A stretch of 64,000 bases of DNA from CAVVTR01 sp963751245 (GTDB taxonomy: Bacteria; Acidobacteriota; Thermoanaerobaculia; Thermoanaerobaculales; Thermoanaerobaculaceae): positions 124,001 through 188,000 of the forward strand of contig CAVVTR010000007.1 in NCBI GenBank assembly GCA_963751245.1. The letters are read 5' to 3'. A program made the position numbers and the translations under genes. Under the pieces are notes generated by a model. That model saw nothing but the letters and a program-made list of their open reading frames with translations, was not told the origin of the DNA and made no database searches. Of this stretch, positions 44,543-53,987 are shown piece by piece; position 1 is the first letter of the stretch; the number at the start of each line of letters is the position of its first letter.

Positions 44543-45070
44543 ATGCCGGAAAGCCTCGACTTCTCGACGCTGACGTCCGCCGACGCCCTCGATCTCGCCG
44601 TGCTCATCGAGGAGGAGGCGCGGCAGCGCTACTTCGAGTTCGTGGACCTCATGGACGAGGTCCACCGGGACCCGGGGATCGCGCGCTTCTTCGCCCTCAT
44701 GGCCGACAGCGAGGAGCGCCACGGCCAGGAGCTGTGGGGGCGGCGCGAGCGTTCGTACCCCGACGCGCCGCACCGCGTGGACGCCTCGATGCTGTTCGAC
44801 ATGGAGGCGGGCGCCTACGACGCCTCCACCGCCGCCATGAGCCCCGAGGACTGCCTGCGCGCGGCCCTGGAGGCCGAGCGGCAGCTGGAGGCGTTCTTCC
44901 GCGGGGCGCTGGGGGCCGTCCGCGACCCCGAGATCCGCGCCCTCTTCCTCGCGCTCGCGGAGGAGGAGGTGGTGCATCAGAGGATGCTGGGCGAGCGGCT
45001 CGCGGGGCTCGCGCCCTCCGCCGCCGGAGGGCGGAAGCAGCGGCCCCGGGGGATGGTTGCCCAGGACTGA
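44543..45070 (+). CDS. ferritin-like (rubrerythrin-type) protein, copy 1
   Basis: 175-aa four-helix ferritin-like protein. Potential di-iron ligands occur in two ExxxxH-type repeats: LIEEEARQRYFEF with DSEERHGQEL, and ALEAERQLEAFF with AEEEVVHQRML. No rubredoxin domain is attached. Probably handles peroxide or iron (inference). Start ATG after AAGGGAGTGTGC, with TATGCT at 44499-44504. Followed by a paralogue 112 bp downstream that shares the terminal QD. Confidence 0.82.
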   Translation: MPESLDFSTLTSADALDLAVLIEEEARQRYFEFVDLMDEVHRDPGIARFFALMADSEERHGQELWGRRERSYPDAPHRVDASMLFDMEAGAYDASTAAMSPEDCLRAALEAERQLEAFFRGALGAVRDPEIRALFLALAEEEVVHQRMLGERLAGLAPSAAGGRKQRPRGMVAQD

Positions 45071-45182
45071 CGAAGACTGCGGCCACGGCCTCGAGAGGGC
45101 CGGCGGCCGGCACAGACGCTGACGGTACGCGCGGCGCGCCACCCCCCGGGGGCGGCCGTCCGCCGCAGGAAGGAGCCACACC

Positions 45183-45710
45183 ATGCCAGCAGACATCGAC
45201 CTCTCGTCGCTTTCACCCGCCGACGTCCTCGACCTCGGCATCCTGTCGGAGGAGGAGGCCCGCGCACGGTACGTGGAGTTCGCCGAGATGATGTCGACGG
45301 TCCACCGCAACACCGAGGCCGCGAAGTTCTTCTCGTTCATGGCCGACAACGAGACCCGCCACCGCGAGCTGCTCACGGAGCAACGTCAGCGCCATTACCC
45401 GAAGGTGGAGCGCCGCATCACCTCCACCGAGCTGTTCGACGTCGAGGCCCCCGCCTACGAGGCCGCCGGCGCGTTCATGGACCTGCACGGCTGCCTGGAG
45501 GCCTCTCTGGCCTCCGAGGAGAAGGCGGAGTCGTTCTACCGGGGCGCCATGACCCACGCCGAGCACGGCGACGTCCGCGACCTCTTCTCCCAGCTCGCCG
45601 ACCAGGAGGTCGGGCACCAGCGGATGATCCGCGACAAGATGGCGAAGGCGGGCGAGAAGTCGCCGGTGAACCCCGACGACATCGCCGACGAGCCGGTAGG
45701 CCAGGACTGA
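45183..45710 (+). CDS. ferritin-like (rubrerythrin-type) protein, copy 2
   Basis: 175-aa paralogue of the preceding gene, aligned end to end: ILSEEEARARYVEF, FMADNETRHREL, SLASEEKAESFYRGAM, LADQEVGHQRMI. All the candidate iron ligands are kept. Strong AAGGAGCCACACC before ATG. Tandem duplication with the same length suggests dosage or heteromer formation. A terminator hairpin (45712-45729) follows. Confidence 0.85.
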   Translation: MPADIDLSSLSPADVLDLGILSEEEARARYVEFAEMMSTVHRNTEAAKFFSFMADNETRHRELLTEQRQRHYPKVERRITSTELFDVEAPAYEAAGAFMDLHGCLEASLASEEKAESFYRGAMTHAEHGDVRDLFSQLADQEVGHQRMIRDKMAKAGEKSPVNPDDIADEPVGQD

Positions 45711-45711
45711 G

Positions 45712-45729
45712 GGTCCCCGTCAGGGGGCC
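45712..45729. terminator. hairpin after ferritin-like gene 2
   Basis: GGTCCCC and GGGGGCC pair over 7 bp with one G-U and a 4-nt loop, 2 nt after the stop and overlapping the 3' end of the convergent exported-protein gene. Confidence 0.5.
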
Positions 45730-46166
45730 GCGGCCGGACCGCAGTGCCCGCGGTGCGGGGTCCGGTGGCGGGCGGCGCGGCCGCCCGCCCAGTGCGGCGT
45801 GTTGCCCGGCGCCGACAGGTCGTCCCCGGAAGTGAAGACGATGTAGGCGACGGCCCCGACCCGGCCGTCGCCGGCCAGGGGTGTGGCCACGTCCCTGGGG
45901 ATCGCGGCCTCCGGCATCGCCTCGAGGAGCACCACGGCGTCGGCGCCGAGACGCACGGCCACGCCGGCCAGCCGCTGGAGCGCGGCGGTGTCCCGGGGTC
46001 CCAGAGGCGGCGAAACGGGCTGCACCGCGAGGATCGTGTAATCGTCCTCCGGCTCCTGGAGGTAGAACTCCACGTCCCGGATCACCGTCGCGGCGGGACC
46101 CGGGGTGGCGGGCCACAGGCCCAGGGGGAGGGTGGCGGCGGCGGCGACGGCGAGGGTGGCGAGCAT
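45720..46166 (-). CDS. small exported protein of unknown function
   Basis: 148-aa protein with a signal peptide (MLATLAVAAAATLPLGLWPA). The mature part begins VIRDVEFYLQEPEDDYTILA and includes VAVRLGADAVVLLEAMPEAA, then AYIVFTSGD, resembling periplasmic domains that bind small ligands. The C-terminus is His/Arg/Gly-rich and may read beyond the true domain. It starts 14 nt after the serS stop, so it is in the serS transcript. Family not recognised. Confidence 0.65.
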   Translation of the reverse strand: MLATLAVAAAATLPLGLWPATPGPAATVIRDVEFYLQEPEDDYTILAVQPVSPPLGPRDTAALQRLAGVAVRLGADAVVLLEAMPEAAIPRDVATPLAGDGRVGAVAYIVFTSGDDLSAPGNTPHWAGGRAARHRTPHRGHCGPAAAP

Positions 46167-46180
46167 GGCGGGGCTGCCGT

Positions 46181-47464
46181 TCAGTCGCCGGGGCGAAGCC
46201 GCTCGGCGCCGCCGACGTACGGCCTCAGGACGGCCGGGATGTCCACGGTGCCGTCCTCGCGCTGGTAGTTCTCCAGCACGGCGATGAGGGTGCGGCCGAT
46301 GGCCAGCCCCGAGCCGTTGAGGGTGTGCAGGTGCCGCGGGCGCCCTCCCCCGGCAGGGCGGTAGCGCAGGTCGGCGCGGCGGGCCTGGAAGTCCTCGCAG
46401 TTGGAGCAGGAGGAGATCTCGCGGTAGCAGTCCTGTCCCGGCAGCCACACCTCCAGGTCGTAGGTCTTGGCCGCGGAGAAGCCCATGTCGCCGGTGGACA
46501 GGGTCACCACCCGGTACGGCAGCTCGAGGGCCTCCAGCACCGCCGCCGCCGCCGAGGTCAGGGCCTCCAGCTCGTCGTAGCTCGTCTCCGGCGTGCACAG
46601 GTGCACGAGCTCCACCTTGTCGAACTGGTGCTGCCGGATGAGGCCCCGCACGTCGCGCCCGTGGCTCCCCGCCTCGGCACGGAAACAGGCGGTGTAGGCG
46701 CAGTACCGCCGGGGCAGCTCGGCCTCCTCGAGGATCTCGCCCCGGTGCAGGTTGGTCACGGGCACCTCCGCCGTCGGCACCAGATAGAGGTCCGAGCCCT
46801 CCACGTGGAAGAGGTCCTCCTCGAACTTGGGCAGCTGGCCGGTCCCCACCAGGGAGGCCCGGTTGACCAGGAACGGAACGTAGACCTCCCGGTAGCCGCG
46901 GACGCGGTGGAGGTCGATCATGAACGCCACCAGCGCCCGCTCCAGGCGGGCGCCCATCCCCGACAGCACCGCGAAGCGGGCGCCGGCGATCTTCGCGGCC
47001 CGCTCGAAGTCGATGATGCCCAGCTCCGGACCGAGGTCCCAGTGGGCCTTCGGCGCGAAGGCGAACCGGGGGGGCTCGCCCCACCTCCGCTCGACCCGGT
47101 TGGCGCTCTCGTCCGGACCCACGGGGACGCTCTCGTGGGGGAGGTTCGGGATGGTCAGCTCCAGCGCCGCCACCTGCTCCCCCTCGGCGGCCGCCTGCGC
47201 CTCCGCCTCGGCGAGGCGCACACCCAGGGCCGCCATGGCCGCGCGGAGCGCCTCGCCCTCCTCGCGGCGCCCCGAGGCGAACAGCGCCCCGACCTCCCGG
47301 GAGCCCCGGTTGCGCTCGGCCTTGAGGGCCTCCAGCTCGGTCTGCGCCGCGCGCCAGCGCGCGTCGGCCGCGAGGAGCTCCTCCACCGGCGCGTCGCTGC
47401 GACGGTCCCCCAGGGCCCGGCGCACCCGCTCGGGGTCGTTCCGCAGCAGCTCACGTGAGAGCAT
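46181..47464 (-). CDS. serS: seryl-tRNA synthetase
   Basis: 427-aa class II synthetase charging tRNA-Ser. The N-terminal coiled-coil tRNA-binding arm spans about residues 30-105. In the catalytic core, motif 2 is CFRAEAGSHGRDVRGLIRQHQF and motif 3 ends GSGLAIGRTLIAVLENYQ; EISSCSNCEDFQARR is serine-specific. ATG at 47464 follows TGGAGGACGAC. Confidence 0.96.
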   Translation of the reverse strand: MLSRELLRNDPERVRRALGDRRSDAPVEELLAADARWRAAQTELEALKAERNRGSREVGALFASGRREEGEALRAAMAALGVRLAEAEAQAAAEGEQVAALELTIPNLPHESVPVGPDESANRVERRWGEPPRFAFAPKAHWDLGPELGIIDFERAAKIAGARFAVLSGMGARLERALVAFMIDLHRVRGYREVYVPFLVNRASLVGTGQLPKFEEDLFHVEGSDLYLVPTAEVPVTNLHRGEILEEAELPRRYCAYTACFRAEAGSHGRDVRGLIRQHQFDKVELVHLCTPETSYDELEALTSAAAAVLEALELPYRVVTLSTGDMGFSAAKTYDLEVWLPGQDCYREISSCSNCEDFQARRADLRYRPAGGGRPRHLHTLNGSGLAIGRTLIAVLENYQREDGTVDIPAVLRPYVGGAERLRPGD

Positions 47465-47533
47465 GTCGTCCTCCAGCGGGCCATTCTCTTTGGGGCGGCG
47501 GCACCGAGTCAACACGGGCGGGGCGGCGGCCCG

Positions 47534-47539
47534 TATACT
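47534..47539 (+). promoter_or_regulatory. -10 box TATACT of GT-C paralogue 1
   Basis: CCG-TATACT, then exactly 7 nt, then ATG. The same arrangement recurs before paralogue 2. Confidence 0.7.
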
Positions 47540-47546
47540 CGGCGGC

Positions 47547-50500
47547 ATGGCCGGGACGCGCAGCACGGCGTGGGCGGCTCCTGCGGGTTTTGCGGCACTG
47601 GCCGCCGTGCTGGCGGCCACCGGTGCCGTGTCGCCGGCGGAGGCGCTGTGGTCCGCCGCCGCCGTGGCGGCGGCGCTGGGGCCTTCGGGGTGGCTGTCCC
47701 CCGGAGGGTGGCGCCGGCGGGCCGCCGAGGCCGCCGTCGTCCCCGCGGCCTTCGCCCTCACGGTGGTCGGCGACCCCACCACGCGCCTGCTCGCCGTGCC
47801 ACCCCTCCTCGTCCTCGCCGCGGCGGCCGCGGCGGCCCTCGCCCGGCGCGCCGCCCCGCCCCGCGCCGTCCCCGTCCTCGCGGCCGCCCTCGCCCTCGCC
47901 GTGCGGGCCGCCGGCGGCGTCGGGCTCGCGGGCGTGGGCGCGGCGGCGGCGCTGGCCGCCCTGGCGGTGCCTCCGGTGCTGGCGTGGGCCGCGGCGCGCC
48001 GGGCAGGGTGGACCGCGGGCGTGGCGGCGGCGCTGCTCGCCGGCGCCCTGCCCCTCCAGCACGCCCCCCTGGCCGCAGCGGCGGCGGCCGCCGTGGCCCT
48101 CGCCGCGGCGCGCCTCGCGCCGGCGCCACCGCGCCTCGCCGCCCGGATCGCCCGCGCCTGGCTGCCGGGGATCCTCGCCGCCGCCCTCGTCCTCGCCGCC
48201 CTGGCGCCGTGGGGAGGCCTGGGTCTCCGCCGGGCCCTGCCGCGGGCGGGCTGGCCCGCGGCGGCCGCTACCGGCGCTGCTCTCCTCGTCACGCCCGCGC
48301 TGCCTGCCGCGGCAGCGGGGGCCGCGTGGCTCGCCGCCACCCTGGCCACGGGTCCGATCGCGGTGCCGCCGGACCACGCCGCCGATACGCTCACCGCGGC
48401 CCGTCCACGGGTCGTGCTGCCCGCCGCCTCCGGCGCGCCCTACCTCGTCGACACCTCTCTCGCCAACGCCGGGACGCTGCCTGCCGGCACGGTGGTCGGC
48501 GACCTCACCCTGGGGGGCCGCACGGTGCCGCTGCGGGCCGGGCGCGAGACCGTGGAGTGGGCCCACGAGCGCGCCGACGTGCGCCCCCGCGCGGGCCATC
48601 CCCTGCCTGCCGCGCCGGTGTGGCGGCCGGTGGGCTCCGGCGCCGCCACGGTGTGGGCCGTCTCGGGACGGCTGAGCGTGGACGTGCCCGCCGGAGAGAG
48701 CCCGGTGCTGACCCGCGCCCCCGGCCTGCCGGAGCGGGTCTCGCTCACCGTGGCCGCCGGCTCCCGCCGGCCGACGCCGCCGCGGGACTGGCCCCTGCCG
48801 GCCTGGCTCCTCGCCGCGGCGGCCGCCGTCGCGGCGCTGCAGCTCCTCTCGGGCACCTGGCGGCATCCCCTGGCCTGGTTGCCGTGGGCGCTCCTCGCCG
48901 GCGGCGCCCTCGCCGGCCGGCTCAGCGTCGCGCCCGCCGCCCTGGCCGCGGAGCGGCACTCGGTGGACATCGCCCTGGCGGCGCTGCTCGCCGCCTGGCT
49001 CCCCGCCGCACGGGTGTGGCTGGCGCGCCGCCGCGCCTTCGCGGCGGCCGCCGCCCTCCTCGTCCCCCTGGCGCTGGCCGCCCCGCACCTCAGCCCGCCC
49101 CTGGGGGACGACGCCTACCACCTGCTCCTGCTCGACTCCATCGTCCACGACCACGACCTCGACGTGACCAACAACTACCACCTGGACCGCTACCCCGGCC
49201 AGGCCATCTACCGGCCGTTCGACGGCACCTTCATCCACTCCCCCGTCCTCGCGGGGCTTCTCTCCCCCGGCTATGCGCTCGCCGGCCGGGGCGGCGCCGG
49301 GGCCCTCGTCGCCCTCGCGGGGGCGGCGCTGTTCGCGATGGCGCTGCGCCGCGCCCGCGAGCTCGGCGTACCGGCGAGCCGCGCCGCCCTGGCGGGCACC
49401 GCGCTGTTGCTGAGCTACCCTCTGGCGACGTTCTCGACGCAGCTGTGGGTGGAGGTCCCGGGGGCGCTCCTCGCCCTCGCCTGCGCGGTGCCTCTCACCC
49501 GGCGGCGCCTCCACCCCGTCGTGGCGTCGGGGCTGGCGGTGCTGGCCACCGCGCTCAAGACGCGCCTGGCGCTCCTCGCGGTGCCCGCCGCCGCGGCGGC
49601 GTGGTGGCGGCGCGGCGGGCGCCGGCGCCTCGCCGTGGTGGGCGGCGCGGCGGTGCTCACCGCCGCCGCCGCCTGGGTGCTCACCGCCGACCTGGTGGGC
49701 ACCCCCCTGGACCCCATGGGGCGTCGGCACCTCTCGCAGCTGCTCCACGTCTCCGGCGCCCGGGCGGCCACCGTGGTCGGGGGGCTCGCCTTCGGCGCGG
49801 CCTCCGGCCTGGCGTTCGCGGCACCGCTGCTGCTGGTGGCGATGCTGGGCCTGCCGAGGCTGTGGCGCCGGGCCGGCAGCGGCGAGCGGGCGCTCCTCGT
49901 GGGCGCCGCCCTCACCGTGGCGGCGCTCCTCCACTCGGTGGAGTGGCGCGGCGGGGACTCCCCGCCGGCCCGCTACCTGGTCCCCGCCTGGGGGCTGCTG
50001 GCCCTCGCCGGGGCGCTGCTCCTGACGCGTCCACCGCGCTGGCGCCCCCTGGCCGTGGTGCTGCTCCCGCCCGGCATCCTGGTCTGGTGGGTGGGGGTGA
50101 CCCGCCCCGGCGCCCTGGTCAACGTCGGCGACGGCTCCTTCTGGCTCTCGCGCCTGCTGGCCCGCCGTTTCTCCACCGACGCCCTGCACTACTTCCCGTC
50201 GTTCCTGCGGATCTCCACCGCGACGTGGCTGGCGCCGGCGCTCCTCGTGGCCGGGGCCGCCGCCGTCGCTCTCGTCGCCCGCCGCCGGCCCGCCTGGGCC
50301 CGCGGCGCCGCGGCCCTGGGCACCGCCGCGTGGCTCGCGGCCGCGGCGGCGCTGGTGGGGGTGATGTGGGTGCGGCCCGACACCACCGTCGAGATCGAGG
50401 ACCCCCAGGTGCGCCACGCGGGCGGGACGATGGAGCCGCCGCCGGGGACCTTCTCCCGGTTCCTCCAGCCCGGCGGCTGGCGCCTCGAGGACGGCGCCTC

Positions 50501-50765
50501 CGTGCGGGTGCCCGTGCACCTGCCCCCGCACGCCGCGGTGACGCTGGAGGGCTGGCTCGACGGCGCTGCGGTCGCCGGCGCGCAGCTCGCCGTGCGCTGG
50601 GACGACGGGCCCACCACCCGCGTGGCGGTGCACGGCGCCGGCCGCGGGCAGGTGCCGCTGCCCGGCGTGCCGGCCGGGGGCCGCCACTGGCTCGACATCC
50701 GGCTCGTCGCGCCCGCTGGAGGCGGCGCCGTGCTCGACCGCCTGCGCGTCGGCCGGGGGCGGTGA
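47547..50765 (+). CDS. giant GT-C-like membrane glycosyltransferase, paralogue 1
   Basis: 1072-aa membrane protein. Residues 1-280 are transmembrane helices rich in Ala. About 285-410 is a soluble beta-rich insert (PYLVDTSLANAGTLPAGTV). Around 517 is the GT-C-type acidic motif PPLGDDAYHLLLL, after which more helices run to about 950. The last 110 residues are a carbohydrate-binding-like jelly-roll (PHAAVTLEGWLDGAAVAGAQ). It probably transfers sugar from a lipid-linked donor outside the inner membrane (inference). TATACT ends 7 nt before ATG; no ribosome-binding site. Confidence 0.75.
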   Translation: MAGTRSTAWAAPAGFAALAAVLAATGAVSPAEALWSAAAVAAALGPSGWLSPGGWRRRAAEAAVVPAAFALTVVGDPTTRLLAVPPLLVLAAAAAAALARRAAPPRAVPVLAAALALAVRAAGGVGLAGVGAAAALAALAVPPVLAWAAARRAGWTAGVAAALLAGALPLQHAPLAAAAAAAVALAAARLAPAPPRLAARIARAWLPGILAAALVLAALAPWGGLGLRRALPRAGWPAAAATGAALLVTPALPAAAAGAAWLAATLATGPIAVPPDHAADTLTAARPRVVLPAASGAPYLVDTSLANAGTLPAGTVVGDLTLGGRTVPLRAGRETVEWAHERADVRPRAGHPLPAAPVWRPVGSGAATVWAVSGRLSVDVPAGESPVLTRAPGLPERVSLTVAAGSRRPTPPRDWPLPAWLLAAAAAVAALQLLSGTWRHPLAWLPWALLAGGALAGRLSVAPAALAAERHSVDIALAALLAAWLPAARVWLARRRAFAAAAALLVPLALAAPHLSPPLGDDAYHLLLLDSIVHDHDLDVTNNYHLDRYPGQAIYRPFDGTFIHSPVLAGLLSPGYALAGRGGAGALVALAGAALFAMALRRARELGVPASRAALAGTALLLSYPLATFSTQLWVEVPGALLALACAVPLTRRRLHPVVASGLAVLATALKTRLALLAVPAAAAAWWRRGGRRRLAVVGGAAVLTAAAAWVLTADLVGTPLDPMGRRHLSQLLHVSGARAATVVGGLAFGAASGLAFAAPLLLVAMLGLPRLWRRAGSGERALLVGAALTVAALLHSVEWRGGDSPPARYLVPAWGLLALAGALLLTRPPRWRPLAVVLLPPGILVWWVGVTRPGALVNVGDGSFWLSRLLARRFSTDALHYFPSFLRISTATWLAPALLVAGAAAVALVARRRPAWARGAAALGTAAWLAAAAALVGVMWVRPDTTVEIEDPQVRHAGGTMEPPPGTFSRFLQPGGWRLEDGASVRVPVHLPPHAAVTLEGWLDGAAVAGAQLAVRWDDGPTTRVAVHGAGRGQVPLPGVPAGGRHWLDIRLVAPAGGGAVLDRLRVGRGR

Positions 50766-50800
50766 GGCCCCCGGGGTGGGCGCCCGCGTAGCGCGCTCCG

Positions 50801-50806
50801 TATACT
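50801..50806 (+). promoter_or_regulatory. -10 box TATACT of GT-C paralogue 2
   Basis: CCG-TATACT, then exactly 7 nt, then GTG. It lies in the 48-bp gap between the paralogues, so the second gene can be transcribed alone. Confidence 0.7.
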
Positions 50807-50813
50807 CCACAGC

Positions 50814-53800
50814 GTGAGAACCCTGCCGTTGCCCGCCCTGGCGGCTCCGGCCGCCTTCGCGGCGCTGGCGCTGGCGCTCGCGGCGGTGGGCGCCGTGCCC
50901 TGGGAGCAGGCGGGATGGGCCGCGGCCGCGGCCCTCGCCGCCTTCGTGCCGTCCGCCTTCGCGGCCCCCGCGGGGTGGCGGCGCCGGGGCGCCGAGGCGC
51001 TCCTGCTGCCGGCCGGCTACGTCCTCGCCATGGTCGGCGGGGAGGCGGCGCGCGCCTCGCTGGCGGCCGTCGCCCTGGCCATCGCCGCCGCAGCAGCGGC
51101 GGCGGCTGCGCTGGCGCCCGGACGCGGCGGGCGCCCCCTGGTGACGGTGGCGTTCCTGGCCGTCGCGGTTCGCTGCGCCGGCGGCGGCGCCCTGACCGGC
51201 ACGCCGGTGCTCCTGGCGGCCCTCGCGGTGGCGGGCCCGGCGCTGCTGGCGGCGGGGGTCGCCCGGCGGGCCGGGCCGCTGGCGGGGGGCGCCGCGGCGG
51301 TGCTGGCGGCCTCCGCGCCGCTCCAGCGGCACCCCGTGGCGGCTGCGCTGGTGGTCGGGGCGGGCGTCGCGCTGGCGGCGCTTCCGCTGCGTCCCCGTTT
51401 CCTGCCGGTCCGCGGCTGGCTCGCCGGCATCGCCGTCGCCGGCGTCCTGGGCGCCGCGGCGGCGCCGTGGGGAGGGTTCCCGTTTGCCGCCGCCTTTCCG
51501 GCCGCCGGCTGGCTTGCGGCCGCGGCCGTGGTCGCGGCCCTCGCAGTCAGCCTCCGCGCTCCCGCCGCCGTCGCGGGCGCCGTGTGGCTCGCGGCGACGC
51601 TGCTGCTCGGTCCCGTGCCGGCGCCCTCTCCCGCCGGGGGCGGCGTGACCCTCACGGCCGCAGACGCCGAGGCCGCGCTGCCCCCCGGCGACGGCCGCGA
51701 GCCCTACGTCGTCGAGCTCTCCCTCGCCCACGCCGGAGCGCTCCCCCAGGGCACCCCCGTGGCCACGCTCCGGACCGGCGACGCCACGCGGGTGCTGCGG
51801 GCCGGCGTGGACACGGCGGAGTGGGCCCACGAGCGGCGGGACGTCCACGCCGCTCACGCCCTGCCCTCCGACCCCCGGTGGCATCCCTCCGGGCGGGGCG
51901 CCGGAGCCTTCTGGGCGGTCTCCGGCCGTGTCGTCCTGCCGCCCGCCACTGCGGCGCCCACCCTCGTCCGGGCCGCGGACCTCCCAGCGGCGGTGCGGAT
52001 CTCCGTGGCGGCGGCGGGACCGGCACGGCCGGCCTCCCGCGGCGACTGGCCCCTCGTGGCCTGGCTCCTCGCCGCCGCGGCGGCCGTCGCTGCGCTGCAG
52101 GGCGCCGCGGGCACCTGGCGGCGGCCGGCGGCCTGGCTGCCCTGGGCGGTCCTCGCCCTCGGCTCGGCCCTCGCCCGCAGCCACCTGTCCCCGCTGGCCC
52201 GCGACGGCCAGGCGTTCGCGGCGGACCTCGCCCTGGCCGCCCTGCTGGCGGCGTGGCTTCCCGCGGCCCGCCGCTGGCTGGCGCGGGACCGCGTGTTCCT
52301 GGCCGCCGCCGCCCTGCTCGTGCCGCTGGCCCTGGCCACCGCCCACCTGACACCGCCCCTGTGGGGCGACGAGCCGTACCACCTGGCCATGCTCGAGACC
52401 CTTCGCGCAGGCGGCGGCCTGCGCGCGGCCCTGGCGAGCGCCACGCCTCCGGGGCTGCCTCCGCTGCACGCGCCGACGCTCGCGCTGCTGCTGCTGCCCG
52501 GCTTCGCGGCGGCCGGCCGCGCCGGAGCGTTGGCCCTCATCGCCCTGGCCGGGGCCGGAGCGGTGGCGCTCACGACCCGCCGCGCCGCCACCCTCGGCGC
52601 ACCCCGGTCCCGCCGCTCCCTGATCGTGATGCTGGCGCTGCTCACCGCACCCCTGGTCAGCTACGCCACCCAGATCTGGGCCGAGGCTCCGGGCGCGCTG
52701 GCGGTGGCGGCGGTCCTCGTCCTCGCCGCCCTGACTCCCCGCCGAGCCGTCGCGGCCACCGCGGCGGCCGCCGTGGCCACCGCCGTCAAGACCCGCCTCG
52801 CGCTGCTCACGTTCCCCCCCGCCGCCGTGGCGTGGGCGCGCCGGGGAGCGGGGCGGCGGCGGATCGTCGCCGCGGCGCTGGCGGTGAGCCTCGCCGGGGC
52901 CGCCGGGGTGAGCCTCTCGTGGGTGTTCCTGGGCCATCCCCTCGGGCCTTTCCGGCGCCTCGCGTCGCTCCTCCCCACCGACCCCCGCCAGGCGCTGGTG
53001 AGCGCCGGCGGCCTGCTCTTCGACCCCGCGGGCGGCCTCGCCTTTGCCGCCCCGCTCCTGCTGGTGGCGGCGGTGGGGCTGCCCCTCCTGTGGCGGCGGG
53101 GAGGCGACGGCGAGAGGGCGGCGCTGGTGGGCCTCGCGGGCACCGTGGTGGCGCTGCTCTCCTCTCCGGAGTGGTACGGCGGCGGCTCGCCGCCGGCGCG
53201 CTACCTGGCGGCCGCCCTGCCCGCCTTCTGGCTGGCCGGCGCCCTGCTGCTGCGCCGCCCGCCCCGTGGCCTGGCCGCCGCCGGCGCCCTGCTGCCCCTG
53301 GCGCTGGTGAGCTGGTGGGCCCTGACGACGCGGCCCTGGCTGTCCATCAACCCCGGAAACGGCGGCTGGTGGCTGGCGGACGCCGCGGCACGGCGCTTCG
53401 GCGCCGACGGGCGGGCGCTGGTCCCCTCGTTCCTCCGCCTCTCGCCGGCGACGCTCCTCGTGCCCGCCGCGCTCGTCGGCGTGGCGGCCGCGGTCCGCGC
53501 CGCCGCACGGCGCAACGCCGCGGTGTCGCGACGCCTCGCCCGCAGCGCCGTGGCGATCTGGCTGGTCGCCGGCGCCCTCGCCGTGGTCGTGCTCCACCTG
53601 CGCTTCGACGGCACCGTCGAGCTGGAGGATCCCCAGGTCGTCCGCCTGGGCGGCCGGCCCGAGCCCCCGGAGGGGACCTGGTCCACCTTCCTCCACCCCG
53701 GCGGACGGCGGGTCGCCGACGGCGAGGGGGTGGTCGTTCCGCTCCACCTGCGGCACCATGCGCGGGTGCGGCTGCAGGGATGGCTCGACGGCGCGGCCTG

Positions 53801-53987
53801 CCAGGGCGCGTGGCTCCTCGTCCGCTGGGACGATCGCCCGGAGGTGCGGGTGGCGCTGCACGGCGTCGGCCCCGGCGAAGTCTCGCTCCCGCCGCCGCCG
53901 CCGGGGCCCCGGCACCGCCTGCGCCTGGTCCTGTCCACGCCGCCGGGCGGAGAGGCGGTCCTCGACCGCCTGGTGGTGACCCCGTGA
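50814..53987 (+). CDS. giant GT-C-like membrane glycosyltransferase, paralogue 2
   Basis: 1057-aa paralogue of the preceding gene with the same order: helices; a soluble insert (PYVVELSLAHAGALPQGTP); the acidic motif TPPLWGDEPYHLAML near 518, which is the more canonical DE form of GT-C enzymes; helices; and a C-terminal jelly-roll (HARVRLQGWLDGAACQGAW). GTG start with TATACT ending exactly 7 nt upstream, a copy of the promoter of paralogue 1. Its stop overlaps the GT2 gene (GTGA). Confidence 0.75.
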   Translation: MRTLPLPALAAPAAFAALALALAAVGAVPWEQAGWAAAAALAAFVPSAFAAPAGWRRRGAEALLLPAGYVLAMVGGEAARASLAAVALAIAAAAAAAAALAPGRGGRPLVTVAFLAVAVRCAGGGALTGTPVLLAALAVAGPALLAAGVARRAGPLAGGAAAVLAASAPLQRHPVAAALVVGAGVALAALPLRPRFLPVRGWLAGIAVAGVLGAAAAPWGGFPFAAAFPAAGWLAAAAVVAALAVSLRAPAAVAGAVWLAATLLLGPVPAPSPAGGGVTLTAADAEAALPPGDGREPYVVELSLAHAGALPQGTPVATLRTGDATRVLRAGVDTAEWAHERRDVHAAHALPSDPRWHPSGRGAGAFWAVSGRVVLPPATAAPTLVRAADLPAAVRISVAAAGPARPASRGDWPLVAWLLAAAAAVAALQGAAGTWRRPAAWLPWAVLALGSALARSHLSPLARDGQAFAADLALAALLAAWLPAARRWLARDRVFLAAAALLVPLALATAHLTPPLWGDEPYHLAMLETLRAGGGLRAALASATPPGLPPLHAPTLALLLLPGFAAAGRAGALALIALAGAGAVALTTRRAATLGAPRSRRSLIVMLALLTAPLVSYATQIWAEAPGALAVAAVLVLAALTPRRAVAATAAAAVATAVKTRLALLTFPPAAVAWARRGAGRRRIVAAALAVSLAGAAGVSLSWVFLGHPLGPFRRLASLLPTDPRQALVSAGGLLFDPAGGLAFAAPLLLVAAVGLPLLWRRGGDGERAALVGLAGTVVALLSSPEWYGGGSPPARYLAAALPAFWLAGALLLRRPPRGLAAAGALLPLALVSWWALTTRPWLSINPGNGGWWLADAAARRFGADGRALVPSFLRLSPATLLVPAALVGVAAAVRAAARRNAAVSRRLARSAVAIWLVAGALAVVVLHLRFDGTVELEDPQVVRLGGRPEPPEGTWSTFLHPGGRRVADGEGVVVPLHLRHHARVRLQGWLDGAACQGAWLLVRWDDRPEVRVALHGVGPGEVSLPPPPPGPRHRLRLVLSTPPGGEAVLDRLVVTP

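Noticed and set aside
47451..53915. Very long minus-strand open frame opposite the two GT-C-like genes
   Set aside because: It has low-complexity Gly/Arg/Gln/Pro composition, no domains, and lies antisense to genes with clear domains and promoters; stop codons are simply rare on the shadow frames of GC-rich DNA.
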